Of a stretch of 38,791 nucleotides of DNA, positions 16,277-23,425 are shown one piece after another. The notes beneath the pieces are model-generated. The model saw nothing but the letters and a program-made list of their open reading frames with translations. It was not told where the DNA came from and ran no database searches. Source of the stretch: CAZPNX01 sp964518765 (GTDB lineage: Bacteria; Edwardsbacteria; AC1; EtOH8); contig CAZFJC010000024.1 of assembly GCA_964518765.1 (NCBI GenBank), positions 1 through 38,791 on the forward strand. Direction: 5' to 3'. The translations under genes were made by a program, and so were the position numbers. The stretch's first letter is position 1; the number at the start of each line of letters is the position of its first letter.

Positions 16277-17011
16277 TTACTTTGTGGCCTGCTTTTTTGC
16301 TTCCCTCGTGGCCCTGGCCCTGGCTGGCGCCTGCCTCTGCTTCTTGGTCTTCCCGGACCTTGCCAGCACCCCGATCTTCTCCAGCAGCTCCCGGTTGCCG
16401 GAGAGGGCCACCTTGGCTATCTTGACGTACCGGGCGGTCCACTCGTTGAGCGCCTTCAGCGACCTGTCCTGGATCCGGGCCGCGTCCTGGGCCTCGCCCT
16501 TGGCCGCCTCCTGGGCCTGGTCGGCGATCTCGCAGGCCTCTATCTTCTTGCGCTCGGATGCCAGCTTGGCCTTGGTATATCCGTAATCGGCTAAGCTGTT
16601 GGCGGCATCGGCGTCGGTGGCCGCGTTGTCGAACAGCTTGTAGGCCGCGTTGAGAAATCCGGCGGTGGTGGCCGGCATCTTGCCCGTAAGCCCCAGCGCG
16701 GCCAGCCTGGGCTTGTCGTGCAGCCAGATGGCCCGGGCCACCTTGGCCAAAGACTGGTAGGCGGCCTTGGCGGCCTTGAAGGCCTTGTCGAAGGCGGCGG
16801 TGTTATCCTGCTGGGCGCCGGAGCGCGAGGCCTTGGCGTTCACCACCAGCCGGGCGGCCTCGTAGAGCTTCTGGCCCTCCTTGAGCCTTGCGGCGTTGTA
16901 GCCGTACTCGGACACCAATTTGAGTATCTTCTTGTCGGAAAGGGAGTTGGAGATGGCAACCTGGGCGGAGACCAGTTGGCGGGCGATGGTTTTGGTAGGC
17001 TTGGTGGGCAT
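16277..17011 (-). CDS. Helical protein with an internal duplication, function unknown
   Basis: The product is 244 residues, Ala/Lys-rich and almost wholly alpha-helical by composition. I do not recognise a family. Two halves align with each other. Residues about 30-110 contain LVSEYGYNAARLKEGQKL...LAKVARAIWLHDKPRLAALGL. Residues about 135-215 contain SLADYGYTKAKLASERKK...YVKIAKVALSGNRELLEKIGV. So it is a tandem duplication of an about 80-residue unit with a YGY-x4-L-x3-RK/QK start. The C-terminus is strongly basic (KTKKQRQAPARARATREAKK), suggesting nucleic-acid binding or a disordered tail. The ATG at 17011 has an AGGAGG Shine-Dalgarno 4 bases upstream. A TTG 15 bases earlier would lie before that site and is rejected. 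GC content is core-like, unlike the low-GC genes on its left. Confidence 0.7.
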   Translation of the reverse strand: MPTKPTKTIARQLVSAQVAISNSLSDKKILKLVSEYGYNAARLKEGQKLYEAARLVVNAKASRSGAQQDNTAAFDKAFKAAKAAYQSLAKVARAIWLHDKPRLAALGLTGKMPATTAGFLNAAYKLFDNAATDADAANSLADYGYTKAKLASERKKIEACEIADQAQEAAKGEAQDAARIQDRSLKALNEWTARYVKIAKVALSGNRELLEKIGVLARSGKTKKQRQAPARARATREAKKQATK

Positions 17012-17213
17012 GGTGCCTCCTAACAATAAGTAAGTTAAGGTTTTGGGTGTGTACCAGGGCAGTTTGCCGGGGATGGGATAGCCACCTTAAGGGGCGGTCA
17101 ATATTGATTCAACCTGCCAAGAGTGGGCAGAACACCGGGTTAAAGGTTTTGGAGCGGGTGAATATTGGGTTGCTCCGGTTGTAAGTGGCTTGTAGGCGGT
17201 AAGATTAGCTTCC

Positions 17214-17456
17214 TTGGCGTCTTTGCGTGCCTCCTTAAAGGTTGAATGTCTGTCCTTGTCGGTGATGGATGATCCCTTGAAGGTGATGAGAGGTTCCTTA
17301 CCGAGGATGAGTGATTCCTTAATGGTAAAGAACGCTTCCTTAAAGGTGATGAGAGATTCCTTAGAGGATATGGACGTTTCCTTAAAGGCTAAGAACGCTT
17401 GCTTAAGGGTTGTGGACGTATGCTTGGGGCGTTGGGTGGTTGATTATGGGTTATAG
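17214..17456 (+). CDS. Possible 80-residue heptad-repeat protein encoded by the 21-bp array
   Basis: The frame is open through all ten 21-bp repeats and would encode heptads such as SLKVMRG, SLPRMSD, SLMVKNA, SLKVMRD, SLEDMDV and SLKAKNA. Leu at position 2 and Met/Lys at position 5 give partial a/d coiled-coil spacing. The only early start is TTG at 17214, with no convincing Shine-Dalgarno; the frame opens only at 17196. The DNA periodicity by itself guarantees an open heptad frame if one unit lacks a stop, so coding is not proven. Similar Ser-Leu heptad frames occur in other environmental genomes to my recollection, without known function. Confidence 0.3.
   Translation: MASLRASLKVECLSLSVMDDPLKVMRGSLPRMSDSLMVKNASLKVMRDSLEDMDVSLKAKNACLRVVDVCLGRWVVDYGL
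17233..17442. repeat. Array of ten 21-bp tandem repeats
   Basis: A CCTT/GCTT-centred word recurs at exactly 21-bp steps: 17233, 17254, 17275, 17296, 17317, 17338, 17359, 17380, 17401 and 17422. The core is T-T-C-C-T-T-A-A-A-G-G; the other positions drift (GTGATGAGA, ATGGTAAAG, GAGGATATG). No insertion or deletion breaks the register over ten units. Twenty-one bp is two helical turns, so every core faces the same side of the DNA; it also equals seven codons. It lies between the duplicated helical gene and the attC end of the cassette. It is not a CRISPR, because there are no spacers. Coding heptads or a protein-binding array are the two readings. Confidence 0.85.
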
Positions 17457-17493
17457 GCGTTGCCTTAAAGGTATAATATGTTTTAAAAGGTAA

Positions 17494-17565
17494 CGCTAAC
17501 GACCAAGCTCACCGGCGGCAATGGAGCGCAGCGGAATTGCCGTCCGGTGGAGCGCCTTGTTAGCT
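17494..17565 (-). other. attC site (integron cassette recombination site)
   Basis: On the minus strand the site reads R'' AGCTAAC (17565-17559), a spacer AAGGC, an L'' arm GCTCCACCGGACGGCAAT, a variable loop, an L' arm ATTGCCGCCGGTGAGC, a spacer, and R' GTTAGC (17500-17495). The arms pair as GCTC/GAGC, ACCGG/CCGGT and CGGCAAT/ATTGCCG. Two unpaired bases (C and A) fall on one arm only, just like the extrahelical bases that direct IntI to the bottom strand of attC. The cassette gene's TAA stop lies within R'', as is usual for cassettes. The last R' base here (GTTAGCG) differs from the cassette's own R' (GTTAGCT at its other end), as expected after integration. Strict consensus GTTRRRY is not fully met, since the sixth base is C. 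Confidence 0.82.
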
Positions 17566-20500
17566 GCTTCTTGCAATTCGCGCTGAACACACTGCTTGCA
17601 CATGGTTAGAAAGTTCTGTTTCGGTTTCCATGTCGAGGAACCCCTTGTCACGAGAACCTGCACGGTTCCTGTGTGCAGTTCTTGAGATTCCGGCGATAGC
17701 AGTACAATGCTTGTCTCTCCCGTCATAAAGTGGCACGTTCATGAACTCAAATACGGTCGTGCCGATTTGCTTTCCGAGCATAAAGCCGCCCAGCCATGTC
17801 CGCACAGGCATGGAGTTAAGGAAACCGCAGACATAATGGGCCTCTTCTTCGGATGCGAACGACGCGAAGTAGAGCTTGTGGTCTGGAACAATCAGAGCGT
17901 TGGGAAGAAGTGCGCTGGGATCAGTCGAAACGACTGCTGCACGGAAGACGCCGGGGTCCTGTTGCTCCATCCAGACAACCTTGAAAGGGCTGAAAGAATA
18001 ATCTCCGACACAGTAGATCACGTAGAACGGAAGATGTCGTTGGTAGCGTTTGAATGAGGAACGCTTGCTGAGGATGTCTTCATAGTTCTTGAGGTAAGAA
18101 TATGTGAGCGGATAGCTGTCCGCGAAATCTTCCTCTGACACGACGTTTTCGTAGTGGGCGTTGGGAATGAGTTGATGCCACCCTTCCGTCGATGTGCAGT
18201 ATCGCCCGAGGTTTCTCCCCCGGATGAGGGGATAAAGAAGATCAGCCTCAATCCACACGCCGTCAACCGGATCAACTGCTCTTGCTCCCGGGAGTTCATC
18301 CTCTGTGAGCGTTCTAATGAGAGCGCGCCCGGTCGCTTCTGAGTACTTAAGTACTTTGACCCAATAAACGCGGGCACAATCGGAAACGGTGCCTCGGTGC
18401 GCAGATGCGAGATAGTCGCTCTTTCCTCGTAGGAAAGCAGATTGCCGATAGTGGGAGATGTCACCAGTAAAGAGGGGTGTCCCCCACTCCCGAACCGGAC
18501 AGGCCGCACCATCACGTATTTCACACCATTCGTAGACCTCGCTGAGTGGCGTCGATGTCGGGATGCGAGACTTGCCGCGCTTAGGTACCCATATCTTGCA
18601 ATCCGTCTGGTTGAATTGTGCCTTTACGGCTGGATGCACTCTCTTCGCAACGTAAACTGCGGTTTCGTTAGTTGCGTCCGGGAATGGTTGAAGGCGGGTA
18701 AGGTCCTCAATGGTCGTAATTTGAAGCCCTGCATCGTCCGGCAACTCGGACAGTCGGAATCCACGTGCGGACCCGGACTTGAACACTGTCCAAGTGATGA
18801 GGAATGCAATAGTCCCCCCGTCCCGAAGCCAGTTGTCAGCCGCGCTGAATGTGATGACTGTAGAGATGTCACTCTCGATGCCGCCGGAATAGCCTCGGCC
18901 GGAGACAAGGCCATAGTAATTGCAGAAACCTTTTACGCGATTTCGATACGTTTCGGGCAAGCGACTCCATCGAACCCACGGTGGGTTTCCGACTATGAGG
19001 TCAAACGGCGCAAACCCGCGTGGACTGAAATTGTTCTTAATGATCCGACACCAAATCTTGTCCCAATCCCGCGCTTCGAGCGACGCGATAACTTCATAGA
19101 ATCGAGCGAGGCGGCCGACCACTGGGTCGGAAAGGTGCGGCGCAACCTCCGCAATCGACTGAATCGACCGCAAAAACCGATCAAAGGGCTTGCCCTGGGA
19201 AATCGCGTCCTCACAAGCCAAGAGCACATGTCCCATCACTTGCGCATGAACGAGTTCCCACGGAAGTTCAAGAACAAAGCCCTCCAGTTCTGTGTCCAAA
19301 AAATACTCGAGATACTTGTGTCCGGCATCATCCTCTTTCTCGACGGGAACGTTAATGGAGTCGGCGAGATAGACCGGCAGTTCAATATCGTGGCCGAGAT
19401 CGAAAACGAGGTCGTGGATTGAAAGAATGTAATTAGCGCGAGCAGAGATAACAGCCAGTGGGTTTAGGTCAAGCCCCTTGACGTTTGCAAGGATTGTGGA
19501 AAGGGTTTCAAGCGGAGATAGCCCCGCCTTCGCGCACCCTTGTTTCAACCTAATGATTGCTTCCACAAGGAACGTTCCGGAACCGCAGGCGGGATCTAAT
19601 ACTTTGCGAGCGGGCTCCCCGTGGTAGCCTGCTCGGTCAAGGAGATGTTGGGCCAACCAGTCGGGCGTATAGTATTCCCCGAGGTCATGCCGGATTTGTT
19701 CGTCCACGAGCGACGAGTAGAATTCCTTGAGGAGATCCTGCTTGGCCTCTGGAAGAAGAATCGCGCTGGCAGGCTCGAACTCAAGAAACTTGCGAGCAAC
19801 GGCGCGAACTGCGTCTGCCAAGGAGCGCGAACGTTCGTTCATGTACCAACTAAAGAAATCCCCTTCCAAGAAGTTACTGATACGATAGCGCCGGTAGTAC
19901 TCGCCATTCTCGATACGGGTCATTACCGCATGGAGATCGTCTATCGTGGTAGTTGCTGTAACTTCATCACACACTGAGAAGGTGCTGTGTGTTGAGATTG
20001 ACAGCAGTTCGGACGTGACGATTTTGACGACAAGGCTATAGTAACTGTGCATGGCGAACAGGATGTGCGAGGCATCTTTCGTCGCGATACCGTTGTCCGT
20101 AGCCCACTTCTTCAATGATGGAAGTTGGTCTAGACCATATGTAGAGACCTGCTCGAAAAGACGCTTCCATTCTCGGAAAAGCATGTTAGTCTTGTGCCTT
20201 GGCTTGGATAGGTGAGAGCACATGACGCGTATGAGTTCACGGGCAACATCGGATTCTTTGCCGAAGGCTTCGCTTAGGAGCGAAGCGGTCAAGGGTCTAC
20301 GTTTCAGAGAGCGGAAGGCATGGACAAGAAAATGAAGTGTGCTCTCTGTGAGCGGAAGAGAGCGGGACCACTGCCAGGAGCGACGGTTTGATCTACAGTA
20401 GACAAGCGTTCTGCCGTCGGTGACATAACCGAACCACGATGCGCATGCGTCGGGTGAGTCTACATGCCCACCTGTAATCCGATCCAAATACCGCTCAATT

Positions 20501-20809
20501 TGATTCTTGGCTTCTTTAAGGCCCTTCGCGGATGACAGCACACCAGGTGCCTTGTAGTCGTAAACAATATGCCCGAATACGCCGTCCGGCCGATCCGAAT
20601 CAACTTGCGAGAGACCCATGCTTTTCAGGGTTTCGTTAACGTGTGGATCAAATGGGATTCCAAACTCGTGCAGGCATTCCTTTAGGATCTGGTTGAACTC
20701 GCCTTCGAGTTTGGACTCCGATTTTGCCTTACGTGCTAGTTCAGTGATACGGGAAATGTAATCTGAAAGGGGCATGGATATCGCGTTTCCTTTTCTTTTA
20801 TGCAGCTAA
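17500..20809 (-). mobile_element. Solitary integron-type gene cassette carrying a restriction-modification gene
   Basis: The cassette model: IntI-type cleavage falls between G and TT of GTTAGC. On the minus strand this puts the left end at 20809 (G|TTAGCTGC, 26 bp before the gene's Shine-Dalgarno and 34 bp before its ATG) and the right end at 17500 within R' of the attC. Circularised, the 3.3-kb element would have R' GTTAGCT and R'' AGCTAAC, which are perfectly complementary; the match even extends to TGTTAGCTGC versus GCAGCTAACA. The element holds one gene filling nearly all its length, in the usual gene-then-attC orientation. No integrase and no second attC are visible, so it is a single cassette at a secondary (GTT) site or the edge of an array lost by later change. 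GC content (about 50%) differs from both the AT-rich flank and the core genes. Confidence 0.72.
17560..20775 (-). CDS. Type IIG restriction-modification protein (fused nuclease, adenine methyltransferase and specificity domains)
   Basis: The product is 1071 residues. The N-terminal part has a PD-(D/E)xK-like nuclease signature: P63-D64 in DRPDGVF and D73-Y-K75 in VYDYKAPG. The gamma-type N6-adenine methyltransferase core follows, with the helical approach LGEYYTP (365-371), motif I DPACGSGTFL (394-403) for S-adenosylmethionine and motif IV NPPW (597-600). The C-terminal third (about 730-1040) resembles the TaqI-type target recognition domain (LYPLIRGRNLGRY, FKVVWMEQQDPGVF, PDHKLYFASF, CGFLNSMPVRTWL). 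Such proteins both methylate and cut their site, so no separate restriction gene is needed. The ATG has an AAAAGG site 12 bases upstream, rather far. Its stop lies in the attC R'' box. The recognition sequence cannot be told from the sequence. The reading frame is intact. Confidence 0.87.
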   Translation of the reverse strand: MPLSDYISRITELARKAKSESKLEGEFNQILKECLHEFGIPFDPHVNETLKSMGLSQVDSDRPDGVFGHIVYDYKAPGVLSSAKGLKEAKNQIERYLDRITGGHVDSPDACASWFGYVTDGRTLVYCRSNRRSWQWSRSLPLTESTLHFLVHAFRSLKRRPLTASLLSEAFGKESDVARELIRVMCSHLSKPRHKTNMLFREWKRLFEQVSTYGLDQLPSLKKWATDNGIATKDASHILFAMHSYYSLVVKIVTSELLSISTHSTFSVCDEVTATTTIDDLHAVMTRIENGEYYRRYRISNFLEGDFFSWYMNERSRSLADAVRAVARKFLEFEPASAILLPEAKQDLLKEFYSSLVDEQIRHDLGEYYTPDWLAQHLLDRAGYHGEPARKVLDPACGSGTFLVEAIIRLKQGCAKAGLSPLETLSTILANVKGLDLNPLAVISARANYILSIHDLVFDLGHDIELPVYLADSINVPVEKEDDAGHKYLEYFLDTELEGFVLELPWELVHAQVMGHVLLACEDAISQGKPFDRFLRSIQSIAEVAPHLSDPVVGRLARFYEVIASLEARDWDKIWCRIIKNNFSPRGFAPFDLIVGNPPWVRWSRLPETYRNRVKGFCNYYGLVSGRGYSGGIESDISTVITFSAADNWLRDGGTIAFLITWTVFKSGSARGFRLSELPDDAGLQITTIEDLTRLQPFPDATNETAVYVAKRVHPAVKAQFNQTDCKIWVPKRGKSRIPTSTPLSEVYEWCEIRDGAACPVREWGTPLFTGDISHYRQSAFLRGKSDYLASAHRGTVSDCARVYWVKVLKYSEATGRALIRTLTEDELPGARAVDPVDGVWIEADLLYPLIRGRNLGRYCTSTEGWHQLIPNAHYENVVSEEDFADSYPLTYSYLKNYEDILSKRSSFKRYQRHLPFYVIYCVGDYSFSPFKVVWMEQQDPGVFRAAVVSTDPSALLPNALIVPDHKLYFASFASEEEAHYVCGFLNSMPVRTWLGGFMLGKQIGTTVFEFMNVPLYDGRDKHCTAIAGISRTAHRNRAGSRDKGFLDMETETELSNHVQAVCSARIARSS

Positions 20810-20810
20810 C
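20801..20810 (-). other. Left boundary of the cassette (R'-type core GTTAGCTGCA)
   Basis: On the minus strand GTTAGCTGCA sits just upstream of the restriction-modification gene. It is the inverted complement of GCAGCTAAC at the attC R'' box. Cleavage between G (20810) and TT (20809) is the expected cassette joint. The sequence upstream (AATAAACT on the minus strand) shows no attC or attI hairpin, so the target was probably a secondary site. Confidence 0.65.
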
Positions 20811-20923
20811 AGTTTATTTATTCTTATTATATATAACCTACTTATTTTTACTATTACACGTATTAAAGCATAATTCTTTTTTCATTGTACAATATATCAC
20901 CAACTGCCTCCCCTTCCTCCCCC

Positions 20924-20980
20924 TCACATTCTCCACCGCAGGCTCTTCAGGTTGTCGCCGTAGTAGAGGCGGTTTTCCAT
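20924..20980 (-). pseudogene. 5' remnant of a site-specific DNA methyltransferase gene
   Basis: Eighteen codons read MENRLYYGDNLKSLRWRM and then TGA. The string NRLYYGDNL(K/E)xLR is the usual N-terminus of type III Mod / YhdJ-like N6-adenine or N4-cytosine methyltransferases, which continue into the DLIYLDPPF catalytic motif. That continuation is missing; homology breaks after about residue 15 into low-complexity C/T-rich DNA. A promoter-like sequence lies about 110 bp upstream on the same strand. The rest of the 20776-21173 gap is AT-rich and holds no other gene I can support. The gene was probably cut by the rearrangement that brought in the neighbouring cassette or by a later deletion. Confidence 0.6.
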
Positions 20981-21089
20981 GTCTTTCGGCTGTTATGCTG
21001 GCCTAACCCTGCAATTCCCCGGTGGTGAAGGGTCGGGGGATGTGTCCGCCCAATCCCCATACGTTATCCTGCCATTTCCTTATAGCCGC

Positions 21090-21119
21090 AATATAGCATA
21101 ATGGCAATCGGGCTGTCAA
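21090..21119 (-). promoter_or_regulatory. Sigma70-type promoter upstream of the methyltransferase remnant
   Basis: On the minus strand TTGACA (21119-21114) and TATATT (21095-21090) are 18 bp apart. It points at the 18-codon remnant and, beyond it, at the cassette gene 315 bp downstream, so it could now drive the restriction-modification gene, which has no clear promoter of its own. Confidence 0.55.
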
Positions 21120-21131
21120 TAGTAATACCAA

Positions 21132-21157
21132 AGCCCCTCCCGCTTCCGGGAGGGGCT
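21132..21157 (-). terminator. Terminator hairpin after the DUF2520 gene
   Basis: AGCCCCTCCCG / CGGGAGGGGCT is an 11-bp perfect stem with a four-base CTTC loop. It lies 17 bp past the stop of the 21174-22049 gene. The minus-strand tail TTTGGTATTACTATT is only moderately T-rich. Confidence 0.7.
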
Positions 21158-21173
21158 CTGCGCCGTCAGGCCT

Positions 21174-22049
21174 TCAGCCTATATCCGCTTTAAGCATAAC
21201 CTCCAACTTGCTCCTGACCTCTGGCTTTATCCCCTCCCCCGCCATCCCCAGCATGGCCAGGCCCAGGGCCCGATAGGCGGCCAGGGCGTTCTCGTCCGCG
21301 CCCCCCAGCGCCTTGAGGTGCGCCGCCACCACCTCGGCCTGCCCCCGCGCCAGCGGCCCGGTGAGGACGCCGGGCACGTCGCCGTGGGCCAGGTTCTCCA
21401 CCACGCTCGAGGCCAGCGAGCGCACCATGGCCAGGCTGTCGTCCGACAGCCCTTGTTCGTCGAAGCCCCTCTGGGCCAGGCCCAGAAGGGCGGCCACCAT
21501 GCCGGTGGCCATGGCGCAGGCGGCGTGGTACCCGGCCTTTTTTTCCGCCGGCACTTTGACCGGGATGCCGCCCAAGCTGTCCACCAGCTCCATGGCTTTT
21601 TTGACCCCCTCGGCGTCGCCCTCCAGCCCGTAGCATATCGGCGTCCGGGCCAAAAGCGGGGTGAACGGCGCGGCGAAGCTCATCATGGGGTGCATCGAGG
21701 CCAGATGGCAGCCGCAGGCCCTGGCCGCCGACATTTCGGACGAGGGCACAAAGCCCGAGGTGTGGCACAGCGCCTGGCCCCTTCTGAGCAAGCCGGACGC
21801 GGCCAGCTCTTCCGCCAGCGGCGCGATCTGTCCGTCGGGCACGGCGACGAGTATGATCCCGGCCCTACCCAGGTCGGCCACCGGTCTTTCGGCCACCTCG
21901 CCCGCGCCCACGGCCCGCGAGACCCCCAGCGCCCTCCCCCTGTCCGGATCTACCACCACCGGCACCGGGTGCCCGGCCCGGGCCAGGGCCAGGGCCAGCG
22001 AGCTGCCCACCCTCCCGGCGCCCATCAGGGCGACAGATGTCTTGTCCAT
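21174..22049 (-). CDS. Rossmann-fold DUF2520 protein (predicted oxidoreductase)
   Basis: The product is 291 residues. An N-terminal NAD(P)-binding Rossmann domain carries GAGRVGSSLALALARAG and ILVAVPDGQI. A C-terminal DUF2520 helical domain follows, recognised by LASMHPMMSF and the KKAGYHAACAMATGM segment. The architecture matches the ProC/F420-dependent-NADP-reductase-like family often annotated as DUF2520; its substrate is not established. It is downstream of an MFS transporter gene with a 95-bp gap, so cotranscription is possible. The ATG at 22049 has no strong Shine-Dalgarno. Confidence 0.85.
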   Translation of the reverse strand: MDKTSVALMGAGRVGSSLALALARAGHPVPVVVDPDRGRALGVSRAVGAGEVAERPVADLGRAGIILVAVPDGQIAPLAEELAASGLLRRGQALCHTSGFVPSSEMSAARACGCHLASMHPMMSFAAPFTPLLARTPICYGLEGDAEGVKKAMELVDSLGGIPVKVPAEKKAGYHAACAMATGMVAALLGLAQRGFDEQGLSDDSLAMVRSLASSVVENLAHGDVPGVLTGPLARGQAEVVAAHLKALGGADENALAAYRALGLAMLGMAGEGIKPEVRSKLEVMLKADIG

Positions 22050-22144
22050 ATCAGATTTAGATCATGTCAGTTTGACAGCTAACGAAAGCTCGATGCCCCG
22101 CCGCCCTTTCACCCCAGGCCAGCCCCGACCCTGTCGCGTAAAAA

Positions 22145-23425
22145 TCATCCCGCCGCCCCTGGCACCGCCATCACCATCCCGCCCCCGGCCCGGTCGTGCT
22201 TGCGGAACATCAGATAATAGGAAACGGCAGATATCGCGTAGCAGCCGGCGGTCAGATAATAGGGTACGGCGTATCCGTACCGCTGCATCATCCAGCCCGA
22301 GGCCGCGGCCGAAACGGACCACGACAGGTTCCAGGCGATCATGGTCCAGCTGTTGGCCAGCGCCCGCATCCCCTCGGGCACCATCTCCATGGTGAAGCTG
22401 TTGGAGATGGGCGAGGCCATCTGCATCAGGCTGGCCCGCATCCAGAAGGCGGCCACCGCCAGCCACAGGTGACGTTCCGCCCCCAGGGTCACCAGGAACG
22501 GCAGGGACAGGATCTCCATCAGGGCCACCGTCCGTACCTTGCCCAGCCGGCGGGCCACCGCCGGTCCGGCCATGACCGCGACCAGGGTGATCACCTGGGA
22601 GACGGAGAAATAGAGGCCGATCTGGGCGCTCGAGGCCCCGAACCGCTTGGAGAAGTAGAGGTTGAAGAACGGGATGACCAGCCCGGCCCCCAGCCCGATC
22701 CACCAGTTGCACCAGGCGAACTTGGCGATCTGGGCCAGGCCCTGGCGGTTCCTTCCGGTCCCGGCCTCACTTTCCACAGGACGCGGCCCGGGAGCCTCGG
22801 TGATCCTGAAAAGCGGCCAGAGCGCCGAGAAGGAGAGCAAAGCCCCGGCCAGCAGGGTCAGCCGGTAGCGCAGGAAGACCGAAGACTGGGGCAAGATCCA
22901 TCCGAAAAGCCAGGGCAGCTTCCCGGCCGCTAGGTTGCCCAGAATGCCGGCCGCCAGCATCACGGCGAAGGACATGGAGAAGAGCTGTGTCCTATCATGA
23001 GGGCGGCTGTTGTCCATCATGAAAGGGGCGGCCGAGATGGTGTAGATCGTCCCCGAAATACCTCCCAGGAATCCCAAGGCGATGAGGGCTGTCCTGTCCA
23101 CGGTTAGGGCCCTCATCAAAACGATCAGGCTGCCGGCACCTACCCCCCAGAGCATGGTCCGCCTCCGCCCCCAGCGGTCCGAGGCCATTCCGGCCGGGAC
23201 CGCGGCCAGCACCAGAGCCAGGCCCGACAGCGCCAGGATGCTGCCGATGAACCCCTCCTGGAGCCCGGCTTCGGACAGGTAGAGGTTGAATATCACGCTG
23301 GAGAAGGCGAAGCTCAGGCCCACCAGGAAATTGGCCGCCAGGTAGAGCCTGGCGTTGCGGGAGAAGGACCCGACCGATGAAACGAAGCCCAAGATCAGGC
23401 CCGCCAGCCTCTTCATCGGGCCCAT
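22145..23425 (-). CDS. Major facilitator superfamily transporter
   Basis: The product is 426 residues with about 12 transmembrane segments in two halves and a charged central loop (about 200-230, RPVESEAGTGRNRQG). The family loop between helices 2 and 3 is seen as GMASDRWGRRRTM (G-x3-D-x2-G-R-R-R), and a weaker equivalent in the second half is AVARRLGKVRTV. The substrate cannot be told from the sequence; it belongs to the drug/sugar-efflux-like part of the superfamily. Its start overlaps the end of hflX by 13 bp, so the two are translationally coupled. AAAGGG lies 5 bases before the ATG. Confidence 0.88.
   Translation of the reverse strand: MGPMKRLAGLILGFVSSVGSFSRNARLYLAANFLVGLSFAFSSVIFNLYLSEAGLQEGFIGSILALSGLALVLAAVPAGMASDRWGRRRTMLWGVGAGSLIVLMRALTVDRTALIALGFLGGISGTIYTISAAPFMMDNSRPHDRTQLFSMSFAVMLAAGILGNLAAGKLPWLFGWILPQSSVFLRYRLTLLAGALLSFSALWPLFRITEAPGPRPVESEAGTGRNRQGLAQIAKFAWCNWWIGLGAGLVIPFFNLYFSKRFGASSAQIGLYFSVSQVITLVAVMAGPAVARRLGKVRTVALMEILSLPFLVTLGAERHLWLAVAAFWMRASLMQMASPISNSFTMEMVPEGMRALANSWTMIAWNLSWSVSAAASGWMMQRYGYAVPYYLTAGCYAISAVSYYLMFRKHDRAGGGMVMAVPGAAG

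Noticed and set aside
17233..17442. CRISPR array
   Set aside because: The 21-bp units are directly adjacent with no unique spacers, and no cas gene is in the window.
20800..21006. 68-codon plus-strand frame in the AT-rich gap
   Set aside because: It spans the cassette boundary, low-complexity C-rich DNA and the methyltransferase remnant on the other strand, with no ribosome site.
22077..22083. A second GTTAGCT word on the minus strand, upstream of the DUF2520 gene, as another attC or cassette end
   Set aside because: No matching R'' box or hairpin with extrahelical bases is found within 150 bp, and the flanking genes are core-like. Probably chance.
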